Shown: positions 38,466-52,000 of the stretch, piece after piece
Layout of the letters: the number at the start of each line of letters is the position of its first letter
How positions within the stretch are numbered: position 1 is the first letter of the stretch
Assembly (NCBI GenBank): GCA_907164885.2
Contig: OU015503.1
Location: 63,733,222-63,797,221, forward strand
Direction of reading: 5' to 3'
Source of the DNA: Dolomedes plantarius
Taxonomy: Eukaryota > Arthropoda > Arachnida > Araneae > Dolomedidae
DNA: 64,000 nucleotides
Notes under the pieces: model-generated
What the model saw: only the letters and a program-made list of their open reading frames with translations
Told to the model about the DNA's origin: nothing
The model's database searches: none
Made by a program: the position numbers and the translations under genes

Positions 38466-39549
38466 TAGGGATGCGACATCGACGACGAAACATCGATATT
38501 CAATATTAAAACATCGATGTTAGTAAAACATCGACCCAAAACCATCGATGTTTTTAAACATTGATGTTTTAGAACATCCATTTCTTAAAACTGGTATAGT
38601 TAGCTCTAATATTAATTGTTACTTCGGTTTGTCGTGTGTGTGTGTGTGGGGGGGGGGGGTTGTTGATTTAATTTTACTCTGTGATTGGGCTAACACAAAT
38701 GAAAAAAATTGGTTACTAGATTCGGCGCATATCACAGAATTTCCATAATGGTTTTTATTATTGTTACCAGAAAATTGAGGAAGAAATTATTTATATAAAG
38801 ACAATTGATAGGACGAAGGCCATAAAGAAAAATCCGTGATGTTTTCTAATTTAAATTGATTGAATGTGAAAAATTATTCTCATATTTATTTACAAGTTTG
38901 AGGATAATTTACTTCCAAGAGGCTTAAATAATTTAGTAAAAAAAAAGTTCTGAAGTTCATGACTTATCACAAGACAAAAGGATTGGTTTCATATTTATCG
39001 AGTATAAGGCAAAACCATTTAAAAGAATTTTGAGTTTGGTTCAACAGAGTTTAATATAAATAAATAAGAGCCATTTATTAACAAATATTTTATTTTGTTA
39101 ATAAATTGTTCTTATTATTATATAATATTAACGTTAACTTATACAGAACCAGAACAAAACAAAATCTTAAATGTCGGCTCTCGTGTTTTACTATTTATAA
39201 AATAAAACCCCATGGAAGGTTCTGGAGTGCCTAGTACATTCCAAGCGCTATGACTGGTTCATTGGTTGTTGATTGTCATTTGTCTCGTTGCTAGGATATC
39301 GTTCTCCCTTTTCTATTCGTCCTTTCCAGAATTCACTTTACATTTACTGCGTGTGAAAATTATGCTACGTGGTTAATTTTTTTTTATTATGGTAGTTTTC
39401 CATTAAAAAAAGACATCGAGACAATGTGAAACATCGAGCACAAAACATCGATATTAAAAAAATCGGCTTCAAAAAATCGATGTTTAGAACAATGATTTTT
39501 ATAAAAACATCGATGTTTTGAAAACATAGACATCGATGTGGCATCCCTA
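38466..39549. mobile_element. Non-autonomous hAT-type element with 8-bp TSD
   Basis: The ends TAGGGATGCGACATCGA (38466) and TCGATGTGGCATCCCTA (39533-39549) are inverted repeats. The flanks are a perfect 8-bp duplication, CTCGCAGT, at 38458-38465 and 39550-39557; an 8-bp TSD is the hallmark of hAT transposons. ACATCGATG-type motifs recur in both subterminal regions (about 38490-38560 and 39410-39535), as transposase-binding sites often do. The 1084-bp interior has no transposase frame. A run of about 10 G (38648-38658) is present. Confidence 0.85.
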
Positions 39550-39762
39550 CTCGCAGTGCGCGCCTGTTCGATGAGCCTTGTGATGTTGAATCATACTCTT
39601 AAATATTCAAGTCAGATGCCCAATTCTTAAAATAATAGCGCGTTAGTAATCCGTTTTTTTCAGCTTTATATTAGAATAAAAATAAATCACAACATAAATT
39701 AAGAATATAAATAAACTGAAAACGTAAATAAATAAATAACTATAAGTATATATATATATATA
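39550..39762. other. TSD and flank, no gene
   Basis: Second copy of CTCGCAGT, unique-looking sequence and a short (TA)n tract that ends at the Tc1 insertion site. Confidence 0.5.
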
Positions 39763-39913
39763 CACTGCTGGCCACTGTAAATGCAACACCCTGAAGGAAA
39801 CATGCAAATAACATGAAATTTACAACATGCATTAGCGGAGGTGAGATATGCAAATGATTAGAATTTCAGCGCAGACGCACATCACGCGCGCCTGCGGCGC
39901 CACTTCAAAGCGC

Positions 39914-39920
39914 TATTTAA
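39914..39920 (+). promoter_or_regulatory. TATA-like box of the Tc1 transposase gene
   Basis: TATTTAA lies 76 bp before the first ATG (39996) in otherwise GC-richer sequence. It is a candidate core promoter element, judged by position and sequence only. Confidence 0.35.
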
Positions 39921-40052
39921 GGCTTCGAGATTTCGACGATTTCAAGTTCGGCAATTGTGTTTTTCTTGTGGTTTTTAAAAAAAAAACAATCAATTATGCC
40001 TCGTCGAAAACAGTGATCATCTTTTGATCAAGTATCCGAGTTCGACAGAGGA

Positions 40053-41036
40053 ATGCTAGTGGCCTACCGAGATTGTGGATTATCTTTCAGGGAAATCGGT
40101 AGTCGTGTTGGACGAAACCAAACAACTGTAATGCGGATATGTGATAGTTGGATGCAGGAGGGTACGACGGACCGTCGTGTTCGATCGCTTCCACCTCAGC
40201 GCACCACTTCACGTGATGACAGGCAAATTGTGCGCATGGCAGTGACGGATCGCTCAGTCACATCACTAACCATAGCACAGCACATGCAGTCTGTAACGCA
40301 TCCTCCAGTGTCTGCGCGTACCATTCGACGCCGTTTACAGCAGAGTGGTCTGTCCGCAAGACGTCCATTGCTTTGTCTACCCTTGACTCAAAACCACAGA
40401 CGTCTCCGCCGCCAATGGTGCGATGACAGAAGGATGTGGACGGCAGAATGGAATGAAATTGTCTTTACTGACGAGTCACGCTTCTGTCTGCAACACCACA
40501 ATGGTCGCATTCGAGTCTGGAGACACCGTGAAGAGAGGATGCTGAACAGCTGCGTTCTGCACCGCCACACTGGTCCTGCACCGGGTATTATGTTATGGAG
40601 CGGTATTGGATATCACTCTCGCACACCTCTAGTACGCATTGCCGGTACTTTAAACAGCCAGCGCTACATCTCCGAGGTGTTGGAGCCAGTTGTCCTTCCT
40701 TACCTTCAGGGCTTGCCCACAGCCATATTTCAACAGGATAATGCGCGACCACACGTGGCACGCATTGTCCAACGGTTCTTCGTCAATCGCCAGATTGAAT
40801 TGCTTCCCTGGCCACCTCGCTCTCCGGATCTTTCGCCGATGGAAAACAAGTGGTCCATGGTTGCTCTACGATTGACCCAGATTCCATCCCCCGCTGCCAC
40901 AGCAGATCAACTTTGGCAACGTGTGGAAGCTGCTTGGTCTGCTGTACCCCAAGAACTCATCCAAAGTCTCTTTGAATCAATGCCGAGGCGTGTGGCAGCG
41001 GTGATCTCCAACAATAGCGGCTACTCTGGCTACTGA
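40053..41036 (+). CDS. Tc1-family DD34E transposase, one early stop
   Basis: Cut-and-paste transposase that binds the element's ends and inserts at TA. The open frame has 327 residues. An N-terminal helix-turn-helix spans about residues 5-36 (GLSFREIGSRVGRNQTTV) and a second DNA-binding helix region about 86-105 (SARTIRRRLQQSGLSARRP). The catalytic residues are visible: Asp140 in FTDES, Asp229 in QQDNARPH and Glu264 in SPMENKW, i.e. DD34E spacing. The same frame extends upstream to an ATG at 39996 (MPRRKQ), but a TGA at 40014-40016 (codon 7) interrupts it. The ATG at 40053 is only a downstream methionine and would cost 19 residues of the first DNA-binding domain. Apart from that stop the gene looks intact, so it is young. 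AATAAA follows the stop by about 75 bp. Confidence 0.9.
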   Translation: MLVAYRDCGLSFREIGSRVGRNQTTVMRICDSWMQEGTTDRRVRSLPPQRTTSRDDRQIVRMAVTDRSVTSLTIAQHMQSVTHPPVSARTIRRRLQQSGLSARRPLLCLPLTQNHRRLRRQWCDDRRMWTAEWNEIVFTDESRFCLQHHNGRIRVWRHREERMLNSCVLHRHTGPAPGIMLWSGIGYHSRTPLVRIAGTLNSQRYISEVLEPVVLPYLQGLPTAIFQQDNARPHVARIVQRFFVNRQIELLPWPPRSPDLSPMENKWSMVALRLTQIPSPAATADQLWQRVEAAWSAVPQELIQSLFESMPRRVAAVISNNSGYSGY

Positions 41037-41172
41037 TTTTGGCAGGAACCACACTTCACAGAAGTCTATAAATTTAATCATTTGATACTTGGTCAACATG
41101 TTATCTACAAAATAAATTTTGTTGTGATATCTCTTGTCTTTCTTGGTGTTGCAATTTGGGTGGCCAGCAGTG

Positions 41173-41927
41173 TATATAACAGTTCCGTAACTGACTGTCT
41201 GACTGACTGACTGACATATAACGCTCAGACCAAACCACTAGACATAAAGGGCTGAAATTTTTGCATGGTGATTCTTCTTACAGTGTAGGGGTGCACTAAG
41301 AGAGATTTTTGAAAAATTCTTCTTAGAATTTTTAAAATAAAATTTTCATGCTGTTTTTGTAATATTCTTTTAAGTTTCTATTTAAAATAATAGTCCGAGG
41401 GTTATAAAATTTATATCACGAGAAAGATCATAAAAATTCCTTTAAAAGGATATCTCTTTCGAATATTTACCTCCATTTTCTGATTTTTGGTGAATTTTTA
41501 AATATTAATTTTTAGAATTTAATTTAGTAAATGCTTATCACTTGGTTTCTTTTCTTTCAATTTTGCATCACGTACATAACAACGAAATAGACAAAAATAT
41601 TTTATGCTAATGTGGCAGACGATTGGACATTATCCAAAAAAAATATTAACATACAATAAAAGAAATGTTCCTCAAACTGTACTATATTCTTTAGCATGTT
41701 CTATTAGATTTAATTTGAGTATTTTCTTCTACATTATTTTGTCTATTAAAATATCCGTTACGAATTTTTTATAAATATATTTTTTCGTTTTTTTACATCA
41801 ATTGCATACAGTGATCGTTGTATTTATTCTATAAATATATATATACATATTTTTGGCATTAATTGCATACGTTGACAGTTGTATTTAATTTGAATGTACT
41901 CCGTAACGAAGTACGGGGTTTCTTCTA

Positions 41928-41928
<1 letters not shown>
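41173..41928 (+). mobile_element. Helitron-like family A, long variant, cut at its 5' edge by Tc1
   Basis: Begins TATATAACAGTTCCGTAACT right after the Tc1 element and ends GGGTTTCTTCTAG (CTAG 41925-41928). It includes the long-variant block (GTTCCTCAAACTGTACTA at about 41667). A (TA)n tract follows the CTAG. The 5' TC is not visible, probably displaced by the Tc1 insertion. Confidence 0.75.
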
Positions 41929-41988
<60 letters not shown>

Positions 41989-41991
<3 letters not shown>

Positions 41992-42282
41992 GGTGTCCAG
42001 AATTATAGTCCCACTTTCAAAAGGCTGCAAAAAAGAACCACAGGTCAGAATGACTTCAAATTAGAACTGAATATACTGGACGAAGGGCGAAACGATTTGG
42101 TATAATAAAAAAACTTCCAAAATGTTACAGAGCCATCTATTGATACATTTTGGAACTTTTTTTATTATGCCAAATCATTTCCCCTTTCTTCTAGTATATT
42201 CAGTTCAAATTTGAAGTCATTCTGATCAGTGGTTCTTTTTTTGAAGCCTTTTGAAAGTGGGACTTTTATTATGGACACCCTG
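41989..42282. mobile_element. Palindromic MITE, 294 bp, TA-flanked
   Basis: The left arm starting CAGGGTGTCC (41989) and the right arm ending GGACACCCTG (42282) are nearly perfect reverse complements over about 135 bp each, around a short centre (ACAGAGCCATCTATTGATA). TA lies at both borders (41987-41988 and 42283-42284), as for Tc1/mariner-type MITEs, but both flanks are (TA)n so the TSD is not informative. No coding capacity. Confidence 0.88.
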
Positions 42283-42284
42283 TA

Positions 42285-42442
<158 letters not shown>

Positions 42443-42446
<4 letters not shown>

Positions 42447-42614
42447 TGGAATCTCGATCTATCGTTTACCAAGGGTTCGATAGAAATGAACGATAAATGC
42501 GGGAAAACGATAGATGCGGAAACATAACAACGCAATATGATAGTTGGGACTGGAAAAAAATGAACGACACATACGGGTAAACGATGGATCCGAAAAAGAT
42601 CAATCGAGATTCCA

Positions 42615-42618
<4 letters not shown>
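42443..42618. mobile_element. Short pogo/Tigger-like MITE
   Basis: Starts ACAGTGGAATCTCGAT (42443) and ends ATCGAGATTCCACTGT (42618), a perfect 16-bp inverted repeat. CAGTGGAA-type ends are characteristic of pogo/Tigger elements. Length is 176 bp and the outer flanks are TA. Inside, AACGATAGAT-like motifs recur. No coding capacity. Confidence 0.8.
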
Positions 42619-42700
<82 letters not shown>

Positions 42701-43398
42701 TCTAAAGCGGTTATGTCATTATAAGAGAGCGTTTCGAAGAATACTTTTTCATCCAAGAATTTAATTTATAAGTTAAAATTACGAGTTGGGAAACCCACGA
42801 ACTTTTCTTAGAGGTTTTTTGCTTTTATTCGTCACTGAACATCTACTTTAATTTAATTCCTCTTGAAAAATACCTTATTTCTAGTTTGAAAGCTACGTTT
42901 CTAAAGTAACAATCATAAAGTAAATTTTCAGTCAAATGTTACTCCGAAAAAGAAACTCGAGTTGAGATTTTTCTCGGAAGGTTAAAATTTCTTTGATAAC
43001 TCACCAGTTTTATTCAGACTCACAAACAAAACTAATATATTCTTTGGAGTGTTTTTCAAATCTTTTTTTACACGTAAGCGCTTGTATAATATTTTCCGTG
43101 CGATCTTTTGATTTAAACCATAAAAATTTATGACCTAGTAAAAATGTCTAATGACTCTTGTGTTGAAGAGGGTTTTAAATCCAAGATTTCACGTCTCTTG
43201 AAAATAACCGGAATGAATCATGATTAAAAAAGGTTGACGTTATTTCCCGGAAATTCCGCATTACCTTAACGGATAAAAACGCCTCTTATATAAACAGCAG
43301 TTAATAATACTAATCAGAACTAATCACCTTAATTTCAAATAATCCGGTATGGTTTCTGATCAAGGTGGAGAGATGTGAGAGTATTTACATCTCTCATC
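42619..43398. other. (TA)n to 42698, then no gene
   Basis: TA microsatellite of about 80 bp followed by AT-rich sequence without a recognisable gene up to the hAT target site. Confidence 0.5.
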
Positions 43399-43570
43399 AT
43401 TTAGACCAGTGGTTTTTAACCTATTTAATGGTCAACACCCCCTTGAATCTGAAATTAAGCTCTCGCACCACCCCCTTGAAAAATGTGTATCAATTTTTTT
43501 ATTTTGGAAAAGACATTTATTGTAAGATAATTTAGTTATTGCATAAAAAATTAATACATTTTCAATAAAT

Positions 43571-44689
<1,119 letters not shown>

Positions 44690-45223
44690 TCATATTCCAT
44701 TTCAATACGTGCATTAGCCCGTACCGCGGTAAGATCGTCTTTTAATAAAACGTTGCCGTACATCGAATAAGTGAAACAAAAAATGGATTGAGTATCCATC
44801 TATTAATTTTGCTTATACTTCCCGTTGAAAATTATCCATCAAATGAATCTCTCAATTGTTAATTTTTATTAAAAATTTAGAACCTTCTCTCGCAGCCCCA
44901 GAAACGCTCTCTAGTATCCCCAGGAGTGCCCCCACCCCCGGCTATGAACCACTGATTTAGACGATATTACGCTGAATAACTACCTGAATAATTCTACCTC
45001 ATTGTTTGTCTGTAACTCATGGCAGCAAAAATGATGCATTGTACCACGATGTCACAATAGACATAGTACCGTATTCTCGGGAAATAAGCTGGAAAATGAC
45101 AAAACGAACTTAGTATAAATCAGGCAGGAGTTTAGTGCTTAAATTAAACGGCTATTTACTGAAGGTTTTCTAATCTAAACTACAGGGGGCGGTGGAATAG
45201 ACTTCCCCATTTCTGAAGGTTAC

Positions 45224-46095
45224 TGATAGGGGAGTGGTGGTGTAGGGCGAAGTGAGAGGTAGCAACAGTTTTTTAGGATTTTCTAGTCAGTAGACACCAT
45301 GAGTTGGTCCGGTGAACATCCCTGTTCCGTTATAGAGGCGGGCTTTATAAACAAGGATTCCGTAACCGCGATACACAGGACATTTGGAACGCGCTTCTGG
45401 CTCTGTGTAAATGATGCCGTTACTGATAGAAAAACAATCCTGCGATGGGTTTCAAACGTGGAATCAAGTGGGTCTGTATTACCGAGGAAACCAAGCGATC
45501 GTCCTCGGAATATTAGAACACCTGAAATTTGGTCACGTGTCTATCAATATTTCGACGTCTATCAATATTTTCGACGATATAACGACGTTAGGTTCGTTTT
45601 ATATAACCTAAATAAGGATGTTAAAATAAGGTCCCTGAAGGTTACTGATAAGGGAGTGGTGGTGTAGGGCGAAGTGAGAGGTAGCAACAGTTTTTTGGGA
45701 TTTTCTAGTCAGTAGACACCATGAGTTGGTCCGGTGAACATCCCTGTTCCGTTATAGAGGCGGGATTTATGAACAAGGATTCCGTAACCGCGAAACACAG
45801 GGCATTTGGGACGCGCTTCGGGCTCTGTGTAAATGATGCCGTTACTGATAGAAAAACAATCCTGCGATGGGTTTCAAACGTGGAAGCAAGTGGGTCTGTA
45901 TTGCCCAGGAAACCAAGCAATCGTCCTCGGAACATTAGAACACCTGAAATTTGGTCACGTGCCTATCAATCTACTATTCGTGTAAGATCTGCCTGAGAGT
46001 TGACAAACAGAGTGATGGAAAACTTTAAAGAAGGGCTTCGGCAGTGAATCGGAAATAAAGGGCTCCACGTAAGTGACGTTTTTTCAAAACCTAGT
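45224..46095 (+). pseudogene. Duplicated mariner deletion derivative (DUF4817-type N terminus)
   Basis: Two copies of a segment start with MSWSGEHPCSVIEAGF at 45299 and 45721, exactly 422 bp apart and with the same ~75 bp of leader, so this is a tandem duplication. Each encodes only the N-terminal helix-turn-helix domain (DRKTILRWVSNVE...RPRNIRTPEIWSR) known from mariner-like transposases as DUF4817. In the second copy this joins, after a TGA at 45994-45996, in the same frame to ELTNRVMENFKEGLRQ and a tail resembling the extreme C terminus of the same transposases. The whole catalytic DDE domain is deleted. The first copy lacks the tail. Neither can transpose on its own. DNA-binding pieces of this kind could in principle act as repressors, which is speculation. 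Confidence 0.8.
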
Positions 46096-47546
46096 GAAAA
46101 AATCTAGATTTTTTGTACTTTACGAAAATATAAAGCTTTTTTCTGTAAATTGCTTTGTTCGTTTTATATTACCCTTTGAAATGTGGGAGTTCATTCTGTC
46201 ACACCCTATATAATCTTAAGAATTATGGCAGCAGTTCACGTAATTGGAGTTTTTGAAGCGGAATTCCTGGATCATGGCGACTTTATCTCCTGTTGAAAGG
46301 TAGTTATTTTAAGGTACATGTACTCAATCAATAAAATTTTTTAAAGTTAAGAAAAAAATTTAAAAAAGAAATTGAGGAATACAAAATTTTAAAATAATTT
46401 AAAAAATAAGAACATGTAGTAAACGACTGAGAGATAAAATATTTTTTTAAATTAAAAGATTAAAGTAAAAAAAAAATAATTTATCAAGGTATTAAAATTT
46501 TAAGATAAGGGAATTGAACCTTAGCAGAATACAAGGATGGTAAATTTTTTTTTAAAAACGTAATCAAGGAAGAATTGATTTTAATTTTTTAAGAAAAATT
46601 CGTATTGAAATAATTTTTAAGTTCCACGGGGAAGCTAAAAATAGCGAGAGGGGAAATTTGGAAAAAGTAAGGCCGCAGTTCAGATTATCTACCGTTTAGT
46701 TTTTTTTTAGCTTTGTATTAATTTTCTAATGTATGTCAGATCGAAAGATTTCATCTATCAATCAGCATTACAAAAATAAAATCTAGAGTTTGCTAGATTT
46801 GACATTATTATGGCATTATGATATTAGAAGCATCAGGTTGTTTCAACACAGCTCCAATTGCATTTTTTTTTTTGAGGCATCAACACACACGTGACGTGGT
46901 GATTTTGAATCATATAATTTGAGAACAGGTTTAGATATTAACACATTTTTAAATTTCCAAAATGCAATTCGGCACTCTTCTGTATAATTCCATACAACAT
47001 AATTACGGTTAAATTACTAAACCGATTCTTCAGGCAGTCCATGAGACAAAACTACCGCATCAATTTACTTTATTTTCACCTTAAACGAAAGATTTTAATC
47101 TATAGATGTGTCAAATTTGGTTTTTGTAACCGCAATTTCTATTAATTAGCGATAATTTATAGTTAAAAATTGCTTTTGAAAAATTGTATAATTAATATAA
47201 AGAACACCTCATTCAGTCGAAATTTCGAAGACAAAACTAGTGCAGTACCCCCAAAAATGTATAGCGTTGTAGAAAGTGCACATACCGCAACGATGATCTT
47301 CAGTTAACTGGCACAGAAGGATAACGTTGACATTTCCCTGAATAAAAAAAAAACTCTCGTAGGTTGCCAAAACGAAGATATGGAAGAAAATCAAAGAATA
47401 AATAAAGAAACAAGAAAACTCAAACAAAAAAATTGACATTTTATTTTGTCCTTTCCTTTTGGAGGCACTGAAAGCATCTACTTAATTTATTTACGTATTA
47501 TTTTCCTTACTTACAAAACAGTATACTAGAGTATTAGTATCTATCG

Positions 47547-47550
<4 letters not shown>
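46096..47550. other. No gene recognised
   Basis: AT-rich sequence with poly-A-rich stretches (46330-46560). A 76-codon minus frame (47209-47439) has no recognisable domain. Confidence 0.45.
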
Positions 47551-48539
<989 letters not shown>

Positions 48540-48966
48540 AGTAGATTTCCCCTAACGCCACGTGCGGCCAAAACTTATGTAACGAAGAAACTTCTACGAC
48601 GTTCGAAACATCATCCCGTATGACGCGACATATTCACCTGTCCGTTTCTAACAAATTAGAAGTTGAATAGACCCGTACTCGGGCGAGAGATTCTCGCTCC
48701 TCCGTAGCTTTGTGTACCTGCTCTCAACCAGAAAAGATGCAAGATTTTCGTGCTACCAAATTGCGGGCAGAGCCCCCGTTCCCCGCTACGCGCGATATGT
48801 CGTTCAAATAAAGATTCATCTAGATGAAAGCGTCTTTAATTTTGGTGGTAGACTTAGATTATTTAGCCGTGCCAGCCACTAATCTCTGACGCCAGCTACG
48901 GCTTGACCCGGATCCGAGATACCATGAAGTTACGAGTCTGTTGAGCTTCGCCCCGTCAAGGATATT

Positions 48967-48969
<3 letters not shown>
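48540..48969. other. GC-richer island, weak LTR candidate
   Basis: About 430 bp clearly richer in G+C than the neighbourhood, with AATAAA at about 48807 and an end GATATTACA just before a (TA)n tract. TGTAACGAAG at about 48578 could be an LTR start. No TSD is seen. A promoter/exon of a host gene or an LTR are both possible. Confidence 0.25.
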
Positions 48970-49014
<45 letters not shown>

Positions 49015-49019
49015 TTATA

Positions 49020-52000
49020 TGGAAGTTTTTAAGAAGGGAAAATCCAATTACTTAAAAACATTGTCATCAAAAGCATTCTCAGTTTTACTCACTTTGTTTT
49101 ACTATTAGATAATTTGCTTTCAAATATAATAAGAAATTGTATAATTCCGAATTTTCAAAACATGATTCAAATAACTCTTATTTCGGATCCTAACTGATTA
49201 AAATCATATTATTATATTACAAATAGATATTGATTTTGTAAAATATTGAAACTTTCCGTCATTTTTTCGGAACTTACTAATACCAGAGTTCGTCAAGCAG
49301 TTACGAGAGGCTAAATTTCAATCTAAATGTGATCTTTTGTGATCTAAATTTTGTCGTACAAAATTTAGATTAAAAAATACCGATGAATGAGAACTATTGT
49401 TTTACGAGTCACTAAGCGGAGAAAAAATAGATAAATAAATTGAGTATTTAAAAAAATGGCAAATTCAATGAACTAAACATTTTGTCTATTTATTCGCTTC
49501 TAAATGTAATTAGATATTGTATAATTTCAAATTTTGAAGCCATGATCAAAATAATCATCCTTTAGGATCCAAACCGTGTCAGATTGTATTAAAAAAATAT
49601 TAATTTTGTAAAAAAATTGACGTTTTAAAAAAGAAAGATTAAAAATGAAGCAATGAAATAATGAAGCAACTTACAGTATTTTAAAATAATTAAAAATGTA
49701 TTTTAATAGAAAATAATCTAATTTAATATTTTGATTAACTCTTTAAAAAACGTCCATGAATCAGAATTATGGTTTTACGTGTCACTAAGCAGAGAAAGAA
49801 AAATAAAAAAAATTGAGTATTTTAAACTATGCCTAATCAAATCATCTCAAAATGTTTTCATTATAAACCTTATATGTTTTGCGCAAGGAAATTGCTTCTA
49901 AGTGTAATAAGGAATTGCATAATTCCCAGTTTTCAATTATGGGTATTATGATAAAAATAACCTTTATTTAGAATCCTAACTGAGTAAATTTGTATTAAAA
50001 CATCTATTGATTTTGTAAAATGTTTAAGTTTCTTCGGAACTCACTAATACGAGAGTGAAGCCAGCAGTTACGAGAGGTTACGGCAAAATTTCATTAAAAA
50101 TGCCGATTAATTAGGATTATGGTTTTACGTGTCACTAAGCACAAAAAAAAGATAAATAGATTGAGTATTTTCAAGAATGGCAAATCCAATCAACCCAAAT
50201 TTGTGTCATTAAAAGCATTCTTTGTTCGAGTCAGATTGCTTCTAAAACTAATTAGAAATTGTGTAATTCCGAATTTTGAAAATATGTGTAAAATAATCAT
50301 CATTTGGGATCCATATTGTGTTAGATTCTATTACAAACATATTAATTTTGTAGAATACTGAAGTTTTGCAAAAGAAAGCATAAGAATGAATCAACGAAAT
50401 AATGAAGCAATTTCAGTATATCAAGAAATCAAAAATCTATTTTCATATATGAAAAATCTAATTGAACATTTAAATTAACTCATTAAAAATGTCGATATAA
50501 CAGAATTATGGTTTTATGTGTCAATGAGCAGAGAAACAATTATTTAAAAAATTAGTATTTTGAACTATGGCTAATGACAAGTCAACTAAAAAGGTTTCCC
50601 TAATAATAAACCTTATTAATTTCAAGCAAGGAATTCGCTTCTAAGTGTAACAAGGAACTGTATAGTTTCGAATTTTGAAAACATAGTTCAAATAATCTTT
50701 ATTTAGGATCTTAACTGAGCAAGATTGTATTAAAAAATATATCAATTTTGTAAAATATTGACGTTTTACAAAAGAAAGCATAACAATGAAGCAAAGAGAA
50801 AATGGAGCAATTTGAGAATTTAAAAAAATAAAAAAAACTATTTTCAAATAAAATAATCTAATTTAATATTTAAATTAACTCATTAAAAATGTCGATATAT
50901 CAGGGTTATGGTTTTACGTGTCAATACGCATAGAAACAAAAATTTTAAAAATGAGTATTTTGAACTATGACTAATCACAAATCAACTAAAAAGGTTTTCA
51001 TGATAAACCTTATTATTTTCACTCAAGGAATTCGCTTCTATGTGTAATAAGGAATTATATAGTCTCGAATTTTGAAAACATGGTTCAAATAATCATCATT
51101 TAAGATCCTAACTGAGCAAGAATGTATTGGAAAACGTATCAATTTTGTGAAATATTGATGTTTTGCAGAAGAAAGCGTAACAATGAAGCAAAGAAATGAT
51201 AAAGCAAAGAAATAATAAAGCAATTTAAGTATTTCAAAAAACTAAAAATCGATTTTAATATAAAATAATATAATTTATTTTTTAATCAATTCGTGAAAAA
51301 ATGTCGACGAATCAGAATTATGGTTTTACGTGTCACTAAGCAGAGGAAGAAAAATTTAAAAAATTGAGTAATTTTAACTATGGCTAATCAAATCAACTAA
51401 AAAGTTTTTTATGATTTGATTAATAAATCATAATCCTTATTCGTTTCACACAAGGAATTTGCTTATAAGTGCAATAAGGAATTGTATAATTTCGAATTTT
51501 GAAAACATGGTTCAAAGAATCATCATTTATGATCCTAACTCCGCAACATTGTATTAAATAACGTATCAATTTTGTCAAATATTGACGTTTAGCAAAAGAA
51601 AGCGTAACAATGATTCAAAGAAATAATGAAGCGATTTCAGCATTTCAAAAAATTAAAAATCGATTTTAATATAAAATAATCTAGTTTATTTTTTTAATCA
51701 ATTTGTTAAAAAATATCAACGAATCATGATTATGGTTTTACGTGTAACTAAGCAGAGGAAGAAAAATTTTAAAAAATGAGTATTTTTAACTATGACTAAT
51801 CGAATCAATTAAAATTGTTTTCATCACAAACTTTATTTGCTTTTCGCGAGAAATTGGCTTCAAAGTGTAATAAGGAATTGCTTAATTCCTATTTTTTAAT
51901 TATGGGTAACATGATTAAAATAAGCGTTATTTAGGAGTCTAACTGGGTAAAATTACATTAAAACAGATATTGATTTTCTAAGATATTGAAGTTTTGCGGC

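Larger units (their letters stand above)
39763..41172 (+). mobile_element. Tc1-family DNA transposon, nearly complete
   Basis: Ends CACTGCTGGCCAC...TGCAACACC (39763-39790) and GGTGTTGCA...GTGGCCAGCAGTG (41145-41172) form imperfect ~28-bp terminal inverted repeats. TA flanks both ends (39761-39762 and 41173-41174), the Tc1/mariner target site. The 1410-bp element carries one transposase frame, a TATTTAA box at 39914 and AATAAA at 41111. The right flank continues as TATAACAGTTCC, so it landed in the TA-rich 5' edge of a family A Helitron. Confidence 0.92.

Noticed and set aside
45299..45667. Host DUF4817 protein gene
   Set aside because: The fragment is duplicated in tandem, lacks everything after the HTH domain, and the second copy carries a mariner C-terminal tail; it is transposon debris.
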